64,000 nucleotides of DNA, taken from JAVVHH01 sp964657565 (GTDB lineage: Bacteria; Pseudomonadota; Alphaproteobacteria; Acetobacterales; Acetobacteraceae). Where the stretch lies: NCBI GenBank assembly GCA_964657565.1, contig CAZZVQ010000001.1, positions 1 to 64,000 of the forward strand, in the 5' to 3' direction. Positions within the stretch are counted from its first letter, which is position 1. Every line of letters begins with the position of its first letter. Below are positions 17,395 to 26,857 of the stretch, one piece after another. The position numbers and the translations under genes are program-made. Under the pieces are notes generated by a model. The model had not been told where the DNA came from, did not search any database, and saw nothing but the letters and a program-made list of their open reading frames with translations.

Positions 17395-18417
17395 ATGCAT
17401 GAGCAGGCTACGCCGGCGCTCAGCGTCTCCGACATCCATCTTCGCTACAACGGGGTCGCCGCGCTTGGCGGCATCAGCCTCGATGTCGCGCGCGGCGAGT
17501 TCGTCGCCTTGCTGGGCCCGTCCGGCTGCGGCAAGACGTCCCTGCTGCGCACGATCGCCGGCTTCGTGCAGCCGCAGCAAGGTGCGGTGCGGCTGAACGG
17601 CCGCGACGTCGCCGGGTTGGCGCCGCGGCAGCGCAACATCGGGATCGTGTTCCAATCCTACGCGCTGTTCCCGCACATGAGCGTGCTGGACAACGTCTTG
17701 TTCGGGCTGGAATGCCGCAAGATCGCCAAGGCCGACGCGACCCGGCGGGCCCGGCAAACGCTCGACCTGGTCGGCCTCTCGGCGCTGGCCGACCGGCGGC
17801 CGAAGCAGCTCTCGGGCGGGCAGCAGCAGCGTGTGGCGCTGGCCCGCGCCATCGTCATCGAGCCCGACCTGCTGCTGCTCGACGAGCCGCTCGGCGCGCT
17901 GGACAAGCAATTGCGGGTCCAGATGCAGACCGAGTTGAAGTCGCTGCAGCGCCGCCTCGGCGTGACCGCGTTGTTCGTCACCCACGACCAGGAAGAGGCC
18001 ATGTCGATGGCCGACCGAATCGTCGTCATGCGCGACGGCAAGATCGTCCAGGCCGACACGCCGGAGCGCCTGTTCAGCACGCCCGCTACCGCCTGGGTCT
18101 GCGAGTTCGTCGGCGGCGGCAACCTGCTGCGCGGCAAGCTGGTGCCGGGCGGCAGCGACCATCTCTGCCTCGACATTGCGCCAGGCACGATCGTCCAACT
18201 CCCATTCGACAAGGTCCGCCTGCGCCCCTGCGCGCCCGGCGAAGGCCTCCCGGTAACGGGCCGCCGCTTCCTCGGATCGGTCGTCGAGTTGCACCTGGAG
18301 ACCTCGGCCGGCACCGTCCGCGCGCATCTGCCGGCCGCCGAGGCCGCCGCCTTCCCGCTCGGCGCCTGCGCGCGGATCAGTGCCGACCCGGCGCATTGCC
18401 GGGTGCTGCCGGATTGA
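17395..18417 (+). CDS. ABC transporter ATPase, PotA (polyamine/iron-type) family
   Basis: 340 residues. Walker A LLGPSGCGKTSLLR, Q-loop FQSYALFPHMS, signature LSGGQQQRVALARA, Walker B LLLLDEPLGALD and the switch His in FVTHDQEEA are all intact. A C-terminal TOBE-like domain (after about residue 240) carries FVGGGNLLRGKL and a second beta region. This architecture belongs to importers for spermidine/putrescine, ferric ions or related ligands. The next two permeases and a minus-strand binding protein complete the transporter. Its stop overlaps the permease TTG start. Confidence 0.92.
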   Translation: MHEQATPALSVSDIHLRYNGVAALGGISLDVARGEFVALLGPSGCGKTSLLRTIAGFVQPQQGAVRLNGRDVAGLAPRQRNIGIVFQSYALFPHMSVLDNVLFGLECRKIAKADATRRARQTLDLVGLSALADRRPKQLSGGQQQRVALARAIVIEPDLLLLDEPLGALDKQLRVQMQTELKSLQRRLGVTALFVTHDQEEAMSMADRIVVMRDGKIVQADTPERLFSTPATAWVCEFVGGGNLLRGKLVPGGSDHLCLDIAPGTIVQLPFDKVRLRPCAPGEGLPVTGRRFLGSVVELHLETSAGTVRAHLPAAEAAAFPLGACARISADPAHCRVLPD

Positions 18418-19253
18418 CCGCGCGGCGCCTGTCGCTCCTGCTCTATCTCGCGCCGGCCACGATCTTCTATCTCGTGTTCCTGGTCGTTCCCTACGCCTTG
18501 CTGCTCCGGCTGAGCCTGTTTCGCTTCAGCTCGATGCGCCTCTACATCCCTGAATTCACCCTGATCAACTACGCCACGGTGATGACCGACCCGTTCTACC
18601 TGTTGCTGATGGCGCGAACCGTCGGTCTTGGGTTGTTGGTGACGGTCATCTCGCTCGTGCTCGGCTATCCGCTCGCGCTCAAGATCGTCCGCTCCGGACC
18701 GGCGATGCGGAGCGCGCTGATCGCGGTCGCGCTCTCGCCGCTGCTGATCAACCTGGTCGTGCGCACCTACGCCTGGCTCGTCCTGCTCGGCGACACCGGC
18801 GTGGTCAACAACTGGCTACGGGCGCTCGGGCTGATCGGCGCGCCGCTGCCTCTCAGTGGAAACATGGTCTCGGTCGTGCTTGGCCTCGTCCATATCAGCC
18901 TGCCGCTGATGGCGTTGAGCCTGATCGGGGTGCTGGAGCGCATCGACCGCACGCTCGAGGATGCGGCCGACAGCCTCGGGGCGTCGCGCGGGCGCATCTT
19001 GCGACGGATCATCCTCCCGCTGTCGCTGCCGGGTGCAGCCGCCGGGTCGCTGCTGGTGTTCACCTTCGCCATCAGCGCCTTCGTCACGCCCGCTTTGCTC
19101 GGCGGCAACCGCGTCTCGACGATCAGCACGCTGATCTACGAGAAGTTCACCTTCTCGGCCAATTGGCCCGTCGGCGCGACGCTCGTGGTGGTGCTGCTGG
19201 TGATCAATCTCGGCATCGTCATGCTGCACTCCCGCCTGTTCCGGGAGGACTGA
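18414..19253 (+). CDS. ABC permease, PotB type
   Basis: 279 residues from TTG overlapping the ATPase stop (TTGA). Six membrane helices, with the EAA loop DAADSLGASRGRILRRIILPLSLPG. The first periplasmic loop LFRFSSMRLYIPEFTLINYATV matches PotB/HydroxyPro-type permeases. It pairs with the PotC-type gene starting five bases later. There is no internal ATG that would give a complete first helix, supporting the TTG start. Confidence 0.9.
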   Translation: MTARRLSLLLYLAPATIFYLVFLVVPYALLLRLSLFRFSSMRLYIPEFTLINYATVMTDPFYLLLMARTVGLGLLVTVISLVLGYPLALKIVRSGPAMRSALIAVALSPLLINLVVRTYAWLVLLGDTGVVNNWLRALGLIGAPLPLSGNMVSVVLGLVHISLPLMALSLIGVLERIDRTLEDAADSLGASRGRILRRIILPLSLPGAAAGSLLVFTFAISAFVTPALLGGNRVSTISTLIYEKFTFSANWPVGATLVVVLLVINLGIVMLHSRLFRED

Positions 19254-19257
19254 GCGC

Positions 19258-20043
19258 ATGGTGGACAAGGTGATCGACTGGCTCGGTTGGCTCGTGGTGC
19301 TGTTCATCCTTGGCCCGCTGGTGGTCATCATCGGGGGCTCGTTCACCGAGACGCCCTACGTGGCCTTTCCCCCGGTCGGCTTCACGCTGCGCTGGTACGA
19401 GCAATTGCTGCATCGGGGCGACTTCCTGCAATCCTTTCTCGTCAGCGTCGGGCTGGCCGCGCTGTGCTGTGCCGGCGCCATGGCCCTGGGCGTCACCGCG
19501 GCGATCGGGCTCCATCGGCACGGGGTGGCCGCATCGCCGCTGTTCCGCGCCTTCCTGATGTCGCCGCTGGTGCTGCCGACGATCGTGACGGGCGTGGCGC
19601 TGCTGCAGTTCTACTACCTCATCGACCTCGACGCTCCGTTCTCCGGGCTGTTGATCGGCCATGTCCTGATCACCATTCCGTACGTCATCCGCACCGTCGG
19701 CGCCGGGCTGGTGGGGCTCGATCCGGCGATCGAGGAAGCCGCCAACAGCCTGGGGGCCGGCGGCATGCGCACGCTGCTGCTTGTGACGCTGCCGGCCATC
19801 GCGCCGTCGATCATGGCGGCGGTGATCTTCGTGTTCATCACCTCGTTCGACCAGGCGACGGTATCGATCTTCTTGGCCGGCCCCGACCTGATGCCGCTGC
19901 CGGTGCGGATCTACACCTATATCGACTTCGCGGTGGACCCGATGGTGGCCTCGGTCTCGACCCTACTGATCTTGTTCGCGTTCGGCCTCATCGCCCTGCT
20001 GCAGAAGCTCCTCGGCTTGAACCCGGCGACGAGCGTGGGCTGA
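19258..20043 (+). CDS. ABC permease, PotC type
   Basis: 261 residues and six membrane helices. FTETPYVAFPPVGFTLRWYEQLL after the first helix is the PotC/YdcV signature, and the EAA loop is EEAANSLGAGGMRTLLLVTLPAIAPSIMA. It forms the second half of the membrane channel with the upstream permease. The gene ends six bases from the stop of the converging binding-protein gene, so the solute-binding partner is transcribed separately. Confidence 0.92.
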   Translation: MVDKVIDWLGWLVVLFILGPLVVIIGGSFTETPYVAFPPVGFTLRWYEQLLHRGDFLQSFLVSVGLAALCCAGAMALGVTAAIGLHRHGVAASPLFRAFLMSPLVLPTIVTGVALLQFYYLIDLDAPFSGLLIGHVLITIPYVIRTVGAGLVGLDPAIEEAANSLGAGGMRTLLLVTLPAIAPSIMAAVIFVFITSFDQATVSIFLAGPDLMPLPVRIYTYIDFAVDPMVASVSTLLILFAFGLIALLQKLLGLNPATSVG

Positions 20044-20049
20044 TCTCGA

Positions 20050-21081
20050 TCAACTGCCGAACTCACGTGTCCAGCGATCGAGGATGGCGTCCCGCTGCGG
20101 CAAGATATCCGCCCAGGGGATCTCGCGGATGGAGTCCACGTGCTGTTCGCCGAGCACGAGCCGCTTCTCCTGGTCGGGCGGGAACGTGCAGTCGCGGTTG
20201 GTCGGGCTGTACAGGCTTTTTGCCAACGCCGTCTGCACGGGTACGCTCAGCATCGTATCCAGCCAGGCGACCGCGCCGTCCAGATTCGCCGTCATCCGCG
20301 GGATCTGCATCCCCGTGCGCTGTCCCCAGGTGCCTTCCTTGGGGATCGTCTTGCCCACCGGCAGCCCGGCCTCGATCATCTGCTGTGCGCGATGCCCGTA
20401 GAAGAGCGCGATGTCGGCTTCCTTTTGCTGGAACAACGACAGGCCCTGGCTGACGCTCTTGTAGATCTTGAAATTGCCCAGCCGCTTGATCGCCGCGAAA
20501 CCCGGGTCGAGATTGGTCCCGCTGCCGCCGTTCAGCACCGCTGCCAAGTATAGGAACGTCAGCCCATAACCTTGGCTCACATGCGGCACCGCGGCGACCA
20601 CGCCGGGCGTCCAGATGTCTTGCCATGAGGTCGGTGGCGTCTTGAATTTATCGGTGCCGTAGACCAGCGCGTATTCGAAGATGATGGTCGCATAGCTCGC
20701 CAGTGCCGGCGGCTTGCAGCTCGAATAGATCGCGCCGATGTTCTTCAGCTTGGCCGACTGGTCCGGCGCCCACAGCCCGGCCTCGGCGCCCAGGATCGCC
20801 TTGTCGTTGTCCATCGTGCAGATGTCGTACGGCGCCCGGCTGCGCGCGACGGCGAGCTTCGGCAAGATCGTCACGTCGTCCTCGACGATCAGCGAGATGT
20901 CGATCCCGTGTTCCTTTTCGAAGGTCGGGATGACGTCCTCGCGGAGGGTTTTCTCGATCAACCCGCCAATGCTCTGCACGCGCAGGATCGGGCGGGTTTG
21001 CGCCGTGCTCCGGCGTCCCAGCACCGGCGAGAGCCCGGCGGCCGCTCCGGCGGCGATGATGCTTCGACGGGTTGCGCTCAT
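20050..21081 (-). CDS. ABC substrate-binding protein, PotD/iron-type family
   Basis: 343 residues from MSATRRSIIAAGAAAG, a TAT-type signal. The mature part PILRVQSIGGLIEKTLREDVIPTFEKEHGID and the hinge segment DICTMDNDKAILGAEAGLW fit SBP_bac_6/PotD-like proteins. It lies tail-to-tail with the three plus-strand transporter genes, so it is the likely periplasmic receptor despite its opposite strand. A polyamine is one candidate ligand. The family also binds opines, iron and phosphonates, and I see no decisive acidic polyamine-box residues. Confidence 0.85.
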   Translation of the reverse strand: MSATRRSIIAAGAAAGLSPVLGRRSTAQTRPILRVQSIGGLIEKTLREDVIPTFEKEHGIDISLIVEDDVTILPKLAVARSRAPYDICTMDNDKAILGAEAGLWAPDQSAKLKNIGAIYSSCKPPALASYATIIFEYALVYGTDKFKTPPTSWQDIWTPGVVAAVPHVSQGYGLTFLYLAAVLNGGSGTNLDPGFAAIKRLGNFKIYKSVSQGLSLFQQKEADIALFYGHRAQQMIEAGLPVGKTIPKEGTWGQRTGMQIPRMTANLDGAVAWLDTMLSVPVQTALAKSLYSPTNRDCTFPPDQEKRLVLGEQHVDSIREIPWADILPQRDAILDRWTREFGS

Positions 21082-21175
21082 GATGTCCGTTCCGCTGCTC
21101 GCTGCATTGTCACGGCCAATCTGCTCCAGGGCAACCGCCGGCCCTCTGCCCGTGACGGGATGCCAGACTGGCCGG

Positions 21176-21613
21176 CTAGGCTCGCGCCAGCCACGTCCGG
21201 ATCGTCTGCATCTCCTCCGGCGATACTCCATCTTCCAGCTCTCGTTCGACCGCGTGCGCGCGGACCCGGCTGGCCGCGAGCAAGTCGTGGCCCGCGGCGG
21301 TCAGTTCGAGATGCTGCACGCGGCCGTGGACGGCGTGTGACGTCCGCTTCACCGCACCCCGCCGCTCGAGGTTGGCCACGATCACGGTGACCGTCGGCGT
21401 GGTGAGGAACGCCGCGCGGGCCACGTCGGCATTCGACTGGCCGGGGTTGGCCGCCAGGAGCGTCAGCACGAGGAGCTGAGGCGGGGTCACATTGAGATCC
21501 GCCAAGGCCCGCTCCATGCGCAGGCGATGCGCGGCGGCCGCTTGGCGGAGCAGATAGCCGAGCGGCCGTGGATCGGTGGGGGGTCGATGCCCGGGGGAAA
21601 ATGGCTTGCGCAT
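21176..21613 (-). CDS. MarR-family transcriptional regulator
   Basis: 145 residues with a winged helix: LLRQAAAAHRLRMERALADLNVTPPQLLVL, recognition helix region SNADVARAAFLTTPTVTVIVANLERRGAVKR and the wing VHGRVQHLELTAAG. MarR dimers usually repress a divergent gene and themselves and are released by small aromatic or lipophilic ligands. The divergent neighbour is a CocE-like hydrolase, and a strong palindrome fills the short space between them, so self- and neighbour control is likely. Confidence 0.9.
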   Translation of the reverse strand: MRKPFSPGHRPPTDPRPLGYLLRQAAAAHRLRMERALADLNVTPPQLLVLTLLAANPGQSNADVARAAFLTTPTVTVIVANLERRGAVKRTSHAVHGRVQHLELTAAGHDLLAASRVRAHAVERELEDGVSPEEMQTIRTWLARA

Positions 21614-21614
21614 A

Positions 21615-21651
21615 ATGATAGAGTTCTACTATTATGATAGAGTTCTATCAT
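21615..21651. promoter_or_regulatory. MarR operator in the divergent promoter
   Basis: A 14-base direct repeat ATGATAGAGTTCTA occurs at 21615 and 21634, 19 bases apart. The second copy extends into the palindrome ATGATAGA-gt-TCTATCAT (21634-21651); the first copy is an imperfect version. The spacing and the A/T-rich character in this GC-rich region, directly beside the marR start codon, fit tandem MarR dimer sites covering the promoters. Confidence 0.75.
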
Positions 21652-21717
21652 GCGTCGGGACGTCGTCGCTGCCAAGGGCGGCCGTCGATCCCGACACGGA
21701 TGTCGATCGGAGTTGAG

Positions 21718-23664
21718 ATGAGTTGTTCATTGGGACGTCGAGGGCTGCTGCGCGCGGTGGCGGCACTCGCTGCACCAACCGCCGGGCTGTCGCGGGCGAC
21801 GGCGGCATCGGCAAACGCCGGGGCGGATGCGGCGCATGACGTGATCACCATCCCGACCAAGATCTATCCGACCGCCACCGCTCCCGACGGTCTGTTCCCG
21901 GTCAGGTATCGCAGGCTCTTGCCCGTATCGGCGCGGCGCGCCCGCTATCGCGGGTTCGATCCCGGTCGTTGGCTGCTGAAGGCGGGAACGGTCCGGCGGG
22001 AAGGGGCGCGGCCACTCCCGGTCGACATCATCTACGAGCGCGACGTTGCTTTGAAGCTCCGCGATGGGACGACGATCTACACGGATTGCTTCCGCCCGGT
22101 CACAACCGACCGCGTGCCAGCGATCTTCGGGTGGAGCCCCTATGGCAAGGACCTCGGCGGCCAATGGCTCGACGACATCCCCGGGCGGGCGGGCGTTCCA
22201 CTCGAACGCGTGTCCGAGCTGCAGCGCTTCGAAGGCGCCGATCCGGCCTATTGGTGCGCCCATGGCTACGCCGTCGTGAACCCCGATCCCCGGGGAGCGC
22301 TGTCCTCCGGCGGGAACGTCACTTATTGGGGCCGCCAGATGGCGGAAGACGGGTATGACGCTATCGAATGGGTGGCCGCCCAACCCTGGTGCAGCGGGGC
22401 AGTCGTCATGTCGGGCAATTCCTGGCTGGCCGCCTCGCAATGGTTCATCGCCGCCGAACGCCCGCCCCATTTGGCGGCCATCGCCCCCTGGGAGGGCTTG
22501 ATGGATCAGGGGCCGGCACCGGGTATCCCGGTGGGCGCCATCTTCGGCGAGATCATCATCCAGACCCTGGCGGGGGGCGGCTATGTCGAGGACCAGCCGC
22601 GCATGACGCTCGAAAATCCGACGATGAACGCCTTCTGGCAGGATCATCGCGCCCGGGTCGAACGGATCACGGTGCCGGCCTATATCGTCGCCAGCTACAC
22701 CAACCCGGCCCACACGGTCGGGACGTTCGAGGCGTGGCGGACCATCGGATCCACCCTGAAATGGCTGCGCATCCATAACACCCAGGAGTGGCAGGACTAC
22801 TACGACCCGGCCCATGTCGAGGATCTCAGGCGCTTCTTCGACCGCTATGCAAAAGACATCCGCAATGGTTGGGAGACGACGCCGGTCGTCCGGATGGCGG
22901 TGCTCGATCCCGGCGGCAGCGACATCGTCGACCGTCCCGAAACGCGGTTCCCGCCGGAACGCGTGCGGCCCACAGCTTTTTACCTCGCGGAAGCCGGGCT
23001 ACAGCCCGATACCAGCCCGACAGTGCGCACGATCCGATACGCTGCCGAGAGCGGACAGGCGCGCTTCCGGTTCACGTTCAATCGAGAGGCCGAACTTATC
23101 GGCACCGTGGTGTTGCGGCTATGGATGCAGGCCGACGGGTCCGACGACATGGACGTGGCGGTATCCATCAGGAAGGTCCCCGGCTTGCTCGCGGGCCTGA
23201 TCGAGGCGGTCACTCCGCCGTCGATCAATCGGAACGACGCCAGGGGTCTGCTCAGGGCGTCGTTCCGCGAACTCGATCCGGCACGCTCCACAGCGGATCA
23301 CCCGGTGCTGAGCATGCGCCAGGAGCAACGGCTCGGGCCCGGCGAGATAGTTCCGCTCGTGATCACGCTCTCGCCGATGGCGATGGCCTTCCATCCGGGC
23401 GAGCAGCTTGAGCTCACCGTGTCGGCGTTCAGCTTCCCGGCAGCGCTCCCCTTCCATTTCGGGGATGTGAAGGTGCCATCCCCGGCTGACGGACTGACCT
23501 TCCCGCCCGGGCATCCGCCTGTCCTCTATGATTTCGGCGGTAGGGCCGAGGCAAGCGCCACACGGCGCGCGACGACAACCCCCGCGACGCGCAACCGGGG
23601 CCATCATGTCATCCACATGGGAGGCGCGTTCGACAGCTCGCTGGTCCTTCCGCTCGACTGGTAG
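21718..23664 (+). CDS. CocE/NonD-family serine hydrolase (X-Pro dipeptidyl-peptidase fold), exported
   Basis: 648 residues. A TAT-type signal (LGRRGLLRAVAALAAP) precedes an alpha/beta-hydrolase domain with DGTTIYTDCFRPV, an oxyanion Tyr in WSPYGKD, VNPDPRGALSSGG and the nucleophile elbow MSGNSWLAASQW. The jelly-roll C-terminal domain follows (VVLRLWMQADGSDDMDVAVSIRKV). Family members cleave acyl esters such as cocaine, cephalosporin esters or glutaryl-lactams. MarR control suggests induction by the substrate. GGAG lies about seven bases before the chosen ATG; an upstream in-frame ATG at 21700 is less likely. Confidence 0.87.
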   Translation: MSCSLGRRGLLRAVAALAAPTAGLSRATAASANAGADAAHDVITIPTKIYPTATAPDGLFPVRYRRLLPVSARRARYRGFDPGRWLLKAGTVRREGARPLPVDIIYERDVALKLRDGTTIYTDCFRPVTTDRVPAIFGWSPYGKDLGGQWLDDIPGRAGVPLERVSELQRFEGADPAYWCAHGYAVVNPDPRGALSSGGNVTYWGRQMAEDGYDAIEWVAAQPWCSGAVVMSGNSWLAASQWFIAAERPPHLAAIAPWEGLMDQGPAPGIPVGAIFGEIIIQTLAGGGYVEDQPRMTLENPTMNAFWQDHRARVERITVPAYIVASYTNPAHTVGTFEAWRTIGSTLKWLRIHNTQEWQDYYDPAHVEDLRRFFDRYAKDIRNGWETTPVVRMAVLDPGGSDIVDRPETRFPPERVRPTAFYLAEAGLQPDTSPTVRTIRYAAESGQARFRFTFNREAELIGTVVLRLWMQADGSDDMDVAVSIRKVPGLLAGLIEAVTPPSINRNDARGLLRASFRELDPARSTADHPVLSMRQEQRLGPGEIVPLVITLSPMAMAFHPGEQLELTVSAFSFPAALPFHFGDVKVPSPADGLTFPPGHPPVLYDFGGRAEASATRRATTTPATRNRGHHVIHMGGAFDSSLVLPLDW

Positions 23665-23693
23665 GTAGATTTCTGGCGGGGAAGCCCCCGGCC

Positions 23694-25808
23694 TTACGGC
23701 CCGCTACGTACGCCGTTGGCCACCGCCTCGGTGATCAGGCGTTCAGCATCCTCGTTCAGCATGAGACGCCGGGCTACAAGGTCCATCGAAGCCCGGCGGA
23801 CTGCAGCCACGTAGGCGTCCTTGCTGGGGTAACGCTCATCGAGTGAGAGGCGCGGGTCACCCACCGCGTCACGCTCGGCCTTGGTGGCGGCGAATGGCAC
23901 AAAGCTGCCGCTGAAGTTGCAGAAATTGCCCCCGAAACGGTCCGGCCTAAAACTGTTCCAGCCGGTGTACGTGCCGATTGGTGCCTGGACGTATGTGTCG
24001 CGCACCCCGGCTAGGTCGATGCCGTCCGCGTCTACCTGTGGCACCAGCGTGCCGTAGGAGCCCGTGCCGACGGCGGGAGGCTCGAGGGTGATGACGCCGG
24101 CGCTCTCCCCAGCGCGGTAATCCGGACCGAAGTCCAATACATGCAGTAGGCTGGTGGCACCGGTGTATCGCAGGGCGGGCCGATCCACGCCGCCATAGGC
24201 GTTCGCCGGAATGGCGGGGAAGCGCACTTGGTCGGGCGCCACCAACGTACCGTCGGCGATGCGCGGCACGACGGAGGCAGGTGGGGTCTTGTCGTCCCGC
24301 ACCCATTCCGTGAGGTCCGTTAGCAGTGCGCGCATGGTCCAGGTGTGCGGGTTCGGGTTGGACTGCTGCGCACAGAGCGGGAAGGGCGGGTTCGTCGGCA
24401 GCGGCAAGCCCGGCGGCGCGTGCTGCGTGCTCGCCATGATATAGGTGCGGACCTCGGCCGGCTCGGGCGCGTCCTCCTTGCCGAGCGGGTCCGTGAGGCC
24501 CAGCGACTGCCGGCCCTCCCAGATCTCCAACGCGGTCGCGGCATGGAAGAGGCGGGGACAGGTGCCGTCGGCGGTGCAGGAATCCAGCAGGCCCTGGCTG
24601 CGGCCAGTCAACGGGTCGGTCTGCCGGGCGTAGGTGAAGGGGAAGTCGTAGGCGGGGTAGAGGTGATCCACCTGCTGGCCCCAGGCGCGGCCGGGCTGGC
24701 CAAAGCGAAGGTTGAGCGGCATCAGCCCGCCGCCGATATGCGGCAGGGCGCCGTCGAACACACGCCGGCCGTCCTCGCCCTTGTTGAAGCCCAGCGCGAT
24801 CATGCTGCGGATGAAGCGGCCACTCTGCGAGGTGCCCATCACGATGGACTTGGTCGCCGCGCCATGGGCGACGGGGTTGGCGGTGCCGGCCTCGTCCCGG
24901 TCGGCCCGGCCGAGGAAAGTGCCGAGGTCGCGGGCCACAGCGAAGCCGATGCCCAGCACGAGCGGGTCCTTGGCGCGGTAGATCAGCTCGTATAGGCGTC
25001 CGGGCAGGAAGCCGGCGGGGTAGCAGATCTGCGTGTCGTTCGCCGCGGTGCAGTCGCCGAAGCGCCACTCGGTGTTCGGGATCGGAGTCCGAGGCGCGTT
25101 CTCCGTTGCGCGCACCGTGAGGCTCGGGAGGAAGCCGTCCGCCAGGCGAGCCTGGTTGTCTGTGCTCACGGTCGGCGCGCTGGCATGGGTCATGCCAGTG
25201 AACCAACCGCTGGACAGGTTCAGCACGGTGGCAGGCGCGGTCTGTACCACCAGCTCCGCCCGCACCGGTCCAGTTACGGGTGTGCCGTCTGGCTCCCGGG
25301 CTACGGGCACTTGCAGCGTCATGCGGCCGTCACCGGGCAGCACGTCGGCTTGCCAGCCGAACCAGATCACCGTGTAGCCCTGGCGCTGCAGCCAGCCATC
25401 CCCCGGGTTCTCCAGCCGATTCGGGCCCGTTGCACCGGGCGGCACGTCTGCATTGAACAGGGCTAGCGCGCCCTTGTTGCCGCGGTTGAGGATGTTGAAC
25501 AGCAAAACGCCGTTGCCGTTCGCCGGGTCGGCGGGGCGGATGATGTCTAGCTCCGTGGTGTACTCCACGGCGCCGCGCGCGTTGCGAGGCGCCAGGCCGA
25601 TATCCTGGATGCCGGCGTTGGCCGGGGCGGCCGGGTCGATCTCGCCATGGGCGCGCGCGATCACGCGCTCGTACGGGCCTGAGCCGAAGATGGCGCCGTT
25701 AAAGGCAGGCTCGGTCCGAATGATCTCCAAACGGGTGATGCGGGCCTCGGCCGAACCAAGTGGTGCAGACATCAGGAGGACGGCGGCAAGCCACGGACGA
25801 GCGTTCAT
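23694..25808 (-). CDS. Exported alpha/beta-hydrolase-domain protein (Abhydrolase_10 family)
   Basis: About 704 residues from MNARPWLAAVLLMSAPLGSA, a Sec signal. The family is recognised by ITRLEIIRTEPAFNGAIFGSGPYERVIARAHGEIDP at the mature N-terminus, GYTVIWFGWQADV, the nucleophile region VMGTSQSGRFIRSMI and a C-terminal RYPSKDAYVAAVRRA. Four Cys in pairs (FGDC...ICYPAG, DSCTADGTC) suggest disulfides in the periplasm. Enzymes of this group are often near steroid, terpene or aromatic ester genes, but the reaction is unassigned. It converges on the CocE-like gene; 30 bases separate the two stops. Confidence 0.8.
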   Translation of the reverse strand: MNARPWLAAVLLMSAPLGSAEARITRLEIIRTEPAFNGAIFGSGPYERVIARAHGEIDPAAPANAGIQDIGLAPRNARGAVEYTTELDIIRPADPANGNGVLLFNILNRGNKGALALFNADVPPGATGPNRLENPGDGWLQRQGYTVIWFGWQADVLPGDGRMTLQVPVAREPDGTPVTGPVRAELVVQTAPATVLNLSSGWFTGMTHASAPTVSTDNQARLADGFLPSLTVRATENAPRTPIPNTEWRFGDCTAANDTQICYPAGFLPGRLYELIYRAKDPLVLGIGFAVARDLGTFLGRADRDEAGTANPVAHGAATKSIVMGTSQSGRFIRSMIALGFNKGEDGRRVFDGALPHIGGGLMPLNLRFGQPGRAWGQQVDHLYPAYDFPFTYARQTDPLTGRSQGLLDSCTADGTCPRLFHAATALEIWEGRQSLGLTDPLGKEDAPEPAEVRTYIMASTQHAPPGLPLPTNPPFPLCAQQSNPNPHTWTMRALLTDLTEWVRDDKTPPASVVPRIADGTLVAPDQVRFPAIPANAYGGVDRPALRYTGATSLLHVLDFGPDYRAGESAGVITLEPPAVGTGSYGTLVPQVDADGIDLAGVRDTYVQAPIGTYTGWNSFRPDRFGGNFCNFSGSFVPFAATKAERDAVGDPRLSLDERYPSKDAYVAAVRRASMDLVARRLMLNEDAERLITEAVANGVRSGP

Positions 25809-26043
25809 CAGCTTCTTTCTTTGGTTCAGGTCGGCGAGCAACGTTCGCAGGCGTAGCGCAGCGCGAGGTCCTACGTCGAGACACAGCCTGGGACGGGACG
25901 CAGTGCTCGACGTGCCGCTGCCGTCTGGTGCCGGTCCGCGTATCGGTCCGGCCGAGAATGTCGATGAGACGCAAATGTTTGACGCGCAGTTGGAGGATCG
26001 CGGGTGAGGTGGTCATGTGCGCACATCGATAGGGGAGGGAGCA

Positions 26044-26805
26044 ATGAAGGATCTGAGGGGGAAAGTCGTACTCGTGACGGGAAGCAGCTCCGGTATCGGC
26101 GCGGCCGCTGCGTTGGGATTTGCTCGTTGGGGAAGCCACGTTGCGGTGCACTGCAACTCCAGAGTCGCGGACGCCGATAGGATTGCCGCGGACGTGCGGG
26201 CGCTTGACGTGGCAGCGGCAGTCTTTCAAGCGGACGTTTCGGACACCTCCGCGGTCGCTCGTCTCGCGACTGAGGTGCATGCACGCTTTGGCCGGATAGA
26301 TATCGTCGTAAACAATGCAGGGAGCCTCGTTCAGCGCGTTGCGCTGGCGGATGCGCCAGACGACCTCATCGAAAAAGTCTTTGCGCTGAACGCCCGGTCG
26401 ATGATGGCCCTGAATCGGGCAGTAATCCCAATGATGCGGTCGCAGGGGGGCGGCGCAATCATCAACGTGGTCTCACAGGCAGCGCGCACCGGAGGCAGTC
26501 AAGGAAGCGGCCTTTACGCGTCCAGCAAGGCATATGTCTCGACTTACACGCGAGCGCTGGCGAAGGAACTCGTGAGCGATCGGATTCGCGTGAATGCCAT
26601 GGCACCCGGCGTTATCGACACCCCGATCCATGACGGCATGACCAGTCCCGAGGTCATGCAACAACTCATCAATCAAATTCCTATGAAACGCTTGGGAACA
26701 GCTGACGAGTGCGCTGGCGCAATCCTGTTTCTCGCGAGCGAGGATTTGGCCAGCTACGTGACCGGCCAAATCATCGAGGTCAACGGCGGACAGATCATGC
26801 CCTGA
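26044..26805 (+). CDS. Short-chain dehydrogenase/reductase (FabG-like)
   Basis: 253 residues, start supported by GGGGAGGGAGC. The SDR motifs are complete: TGSSSGIG for cofactor, NNAG, catalytic Ser in NVVSQAA, and YASSK with the Tyr-Lys pair. The C-terminus EVNGGQIMP is typical. It forms a two-gene unit with the following MFS transporter. Third codon positions are clearly less GC-rich than in the hydrolase genes beside it, suggesting separate origin. Likely an NAD(P)-dependent alcohol/ketone oxidoreductase of unknown substrate. Confidence 0.88.
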   Translation: MKDLRGKVVLVTGSSSGIGAAAALGFARWGSHVAVHCNSRVADADRIAADVRALDVAAAVFQADVSDTSAVARLATEVHARFGRIDIVVNNAGSLVQRVALADAPDDLIEKVFALNARSMMALNRAVIPMMRSQGGGAIINVVSQAARTGGSQGSGLYASSKAYVSTYTRALAKELVSDRIRVNAMAPGVIDTPIHDGMTSPEVMQQLINQIPMKRLGTADECAGAILFLASEDLASYVTGQIIEVNGGQIMP

Positions 26806-26857
26806 ACCCGGCCTTCGAAGCAGGCCGGCGCAACCCAAGAGACAAAAAGGGGAAATA

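Noticed and set aside
25842..26043. Possible small protein in either strand between the Abhydrolase_10 gene and the SDR
   Set aside because: Short frames exist on both strands but none has a ribosome site or recognisable motif; treated as a divergent promoter region.
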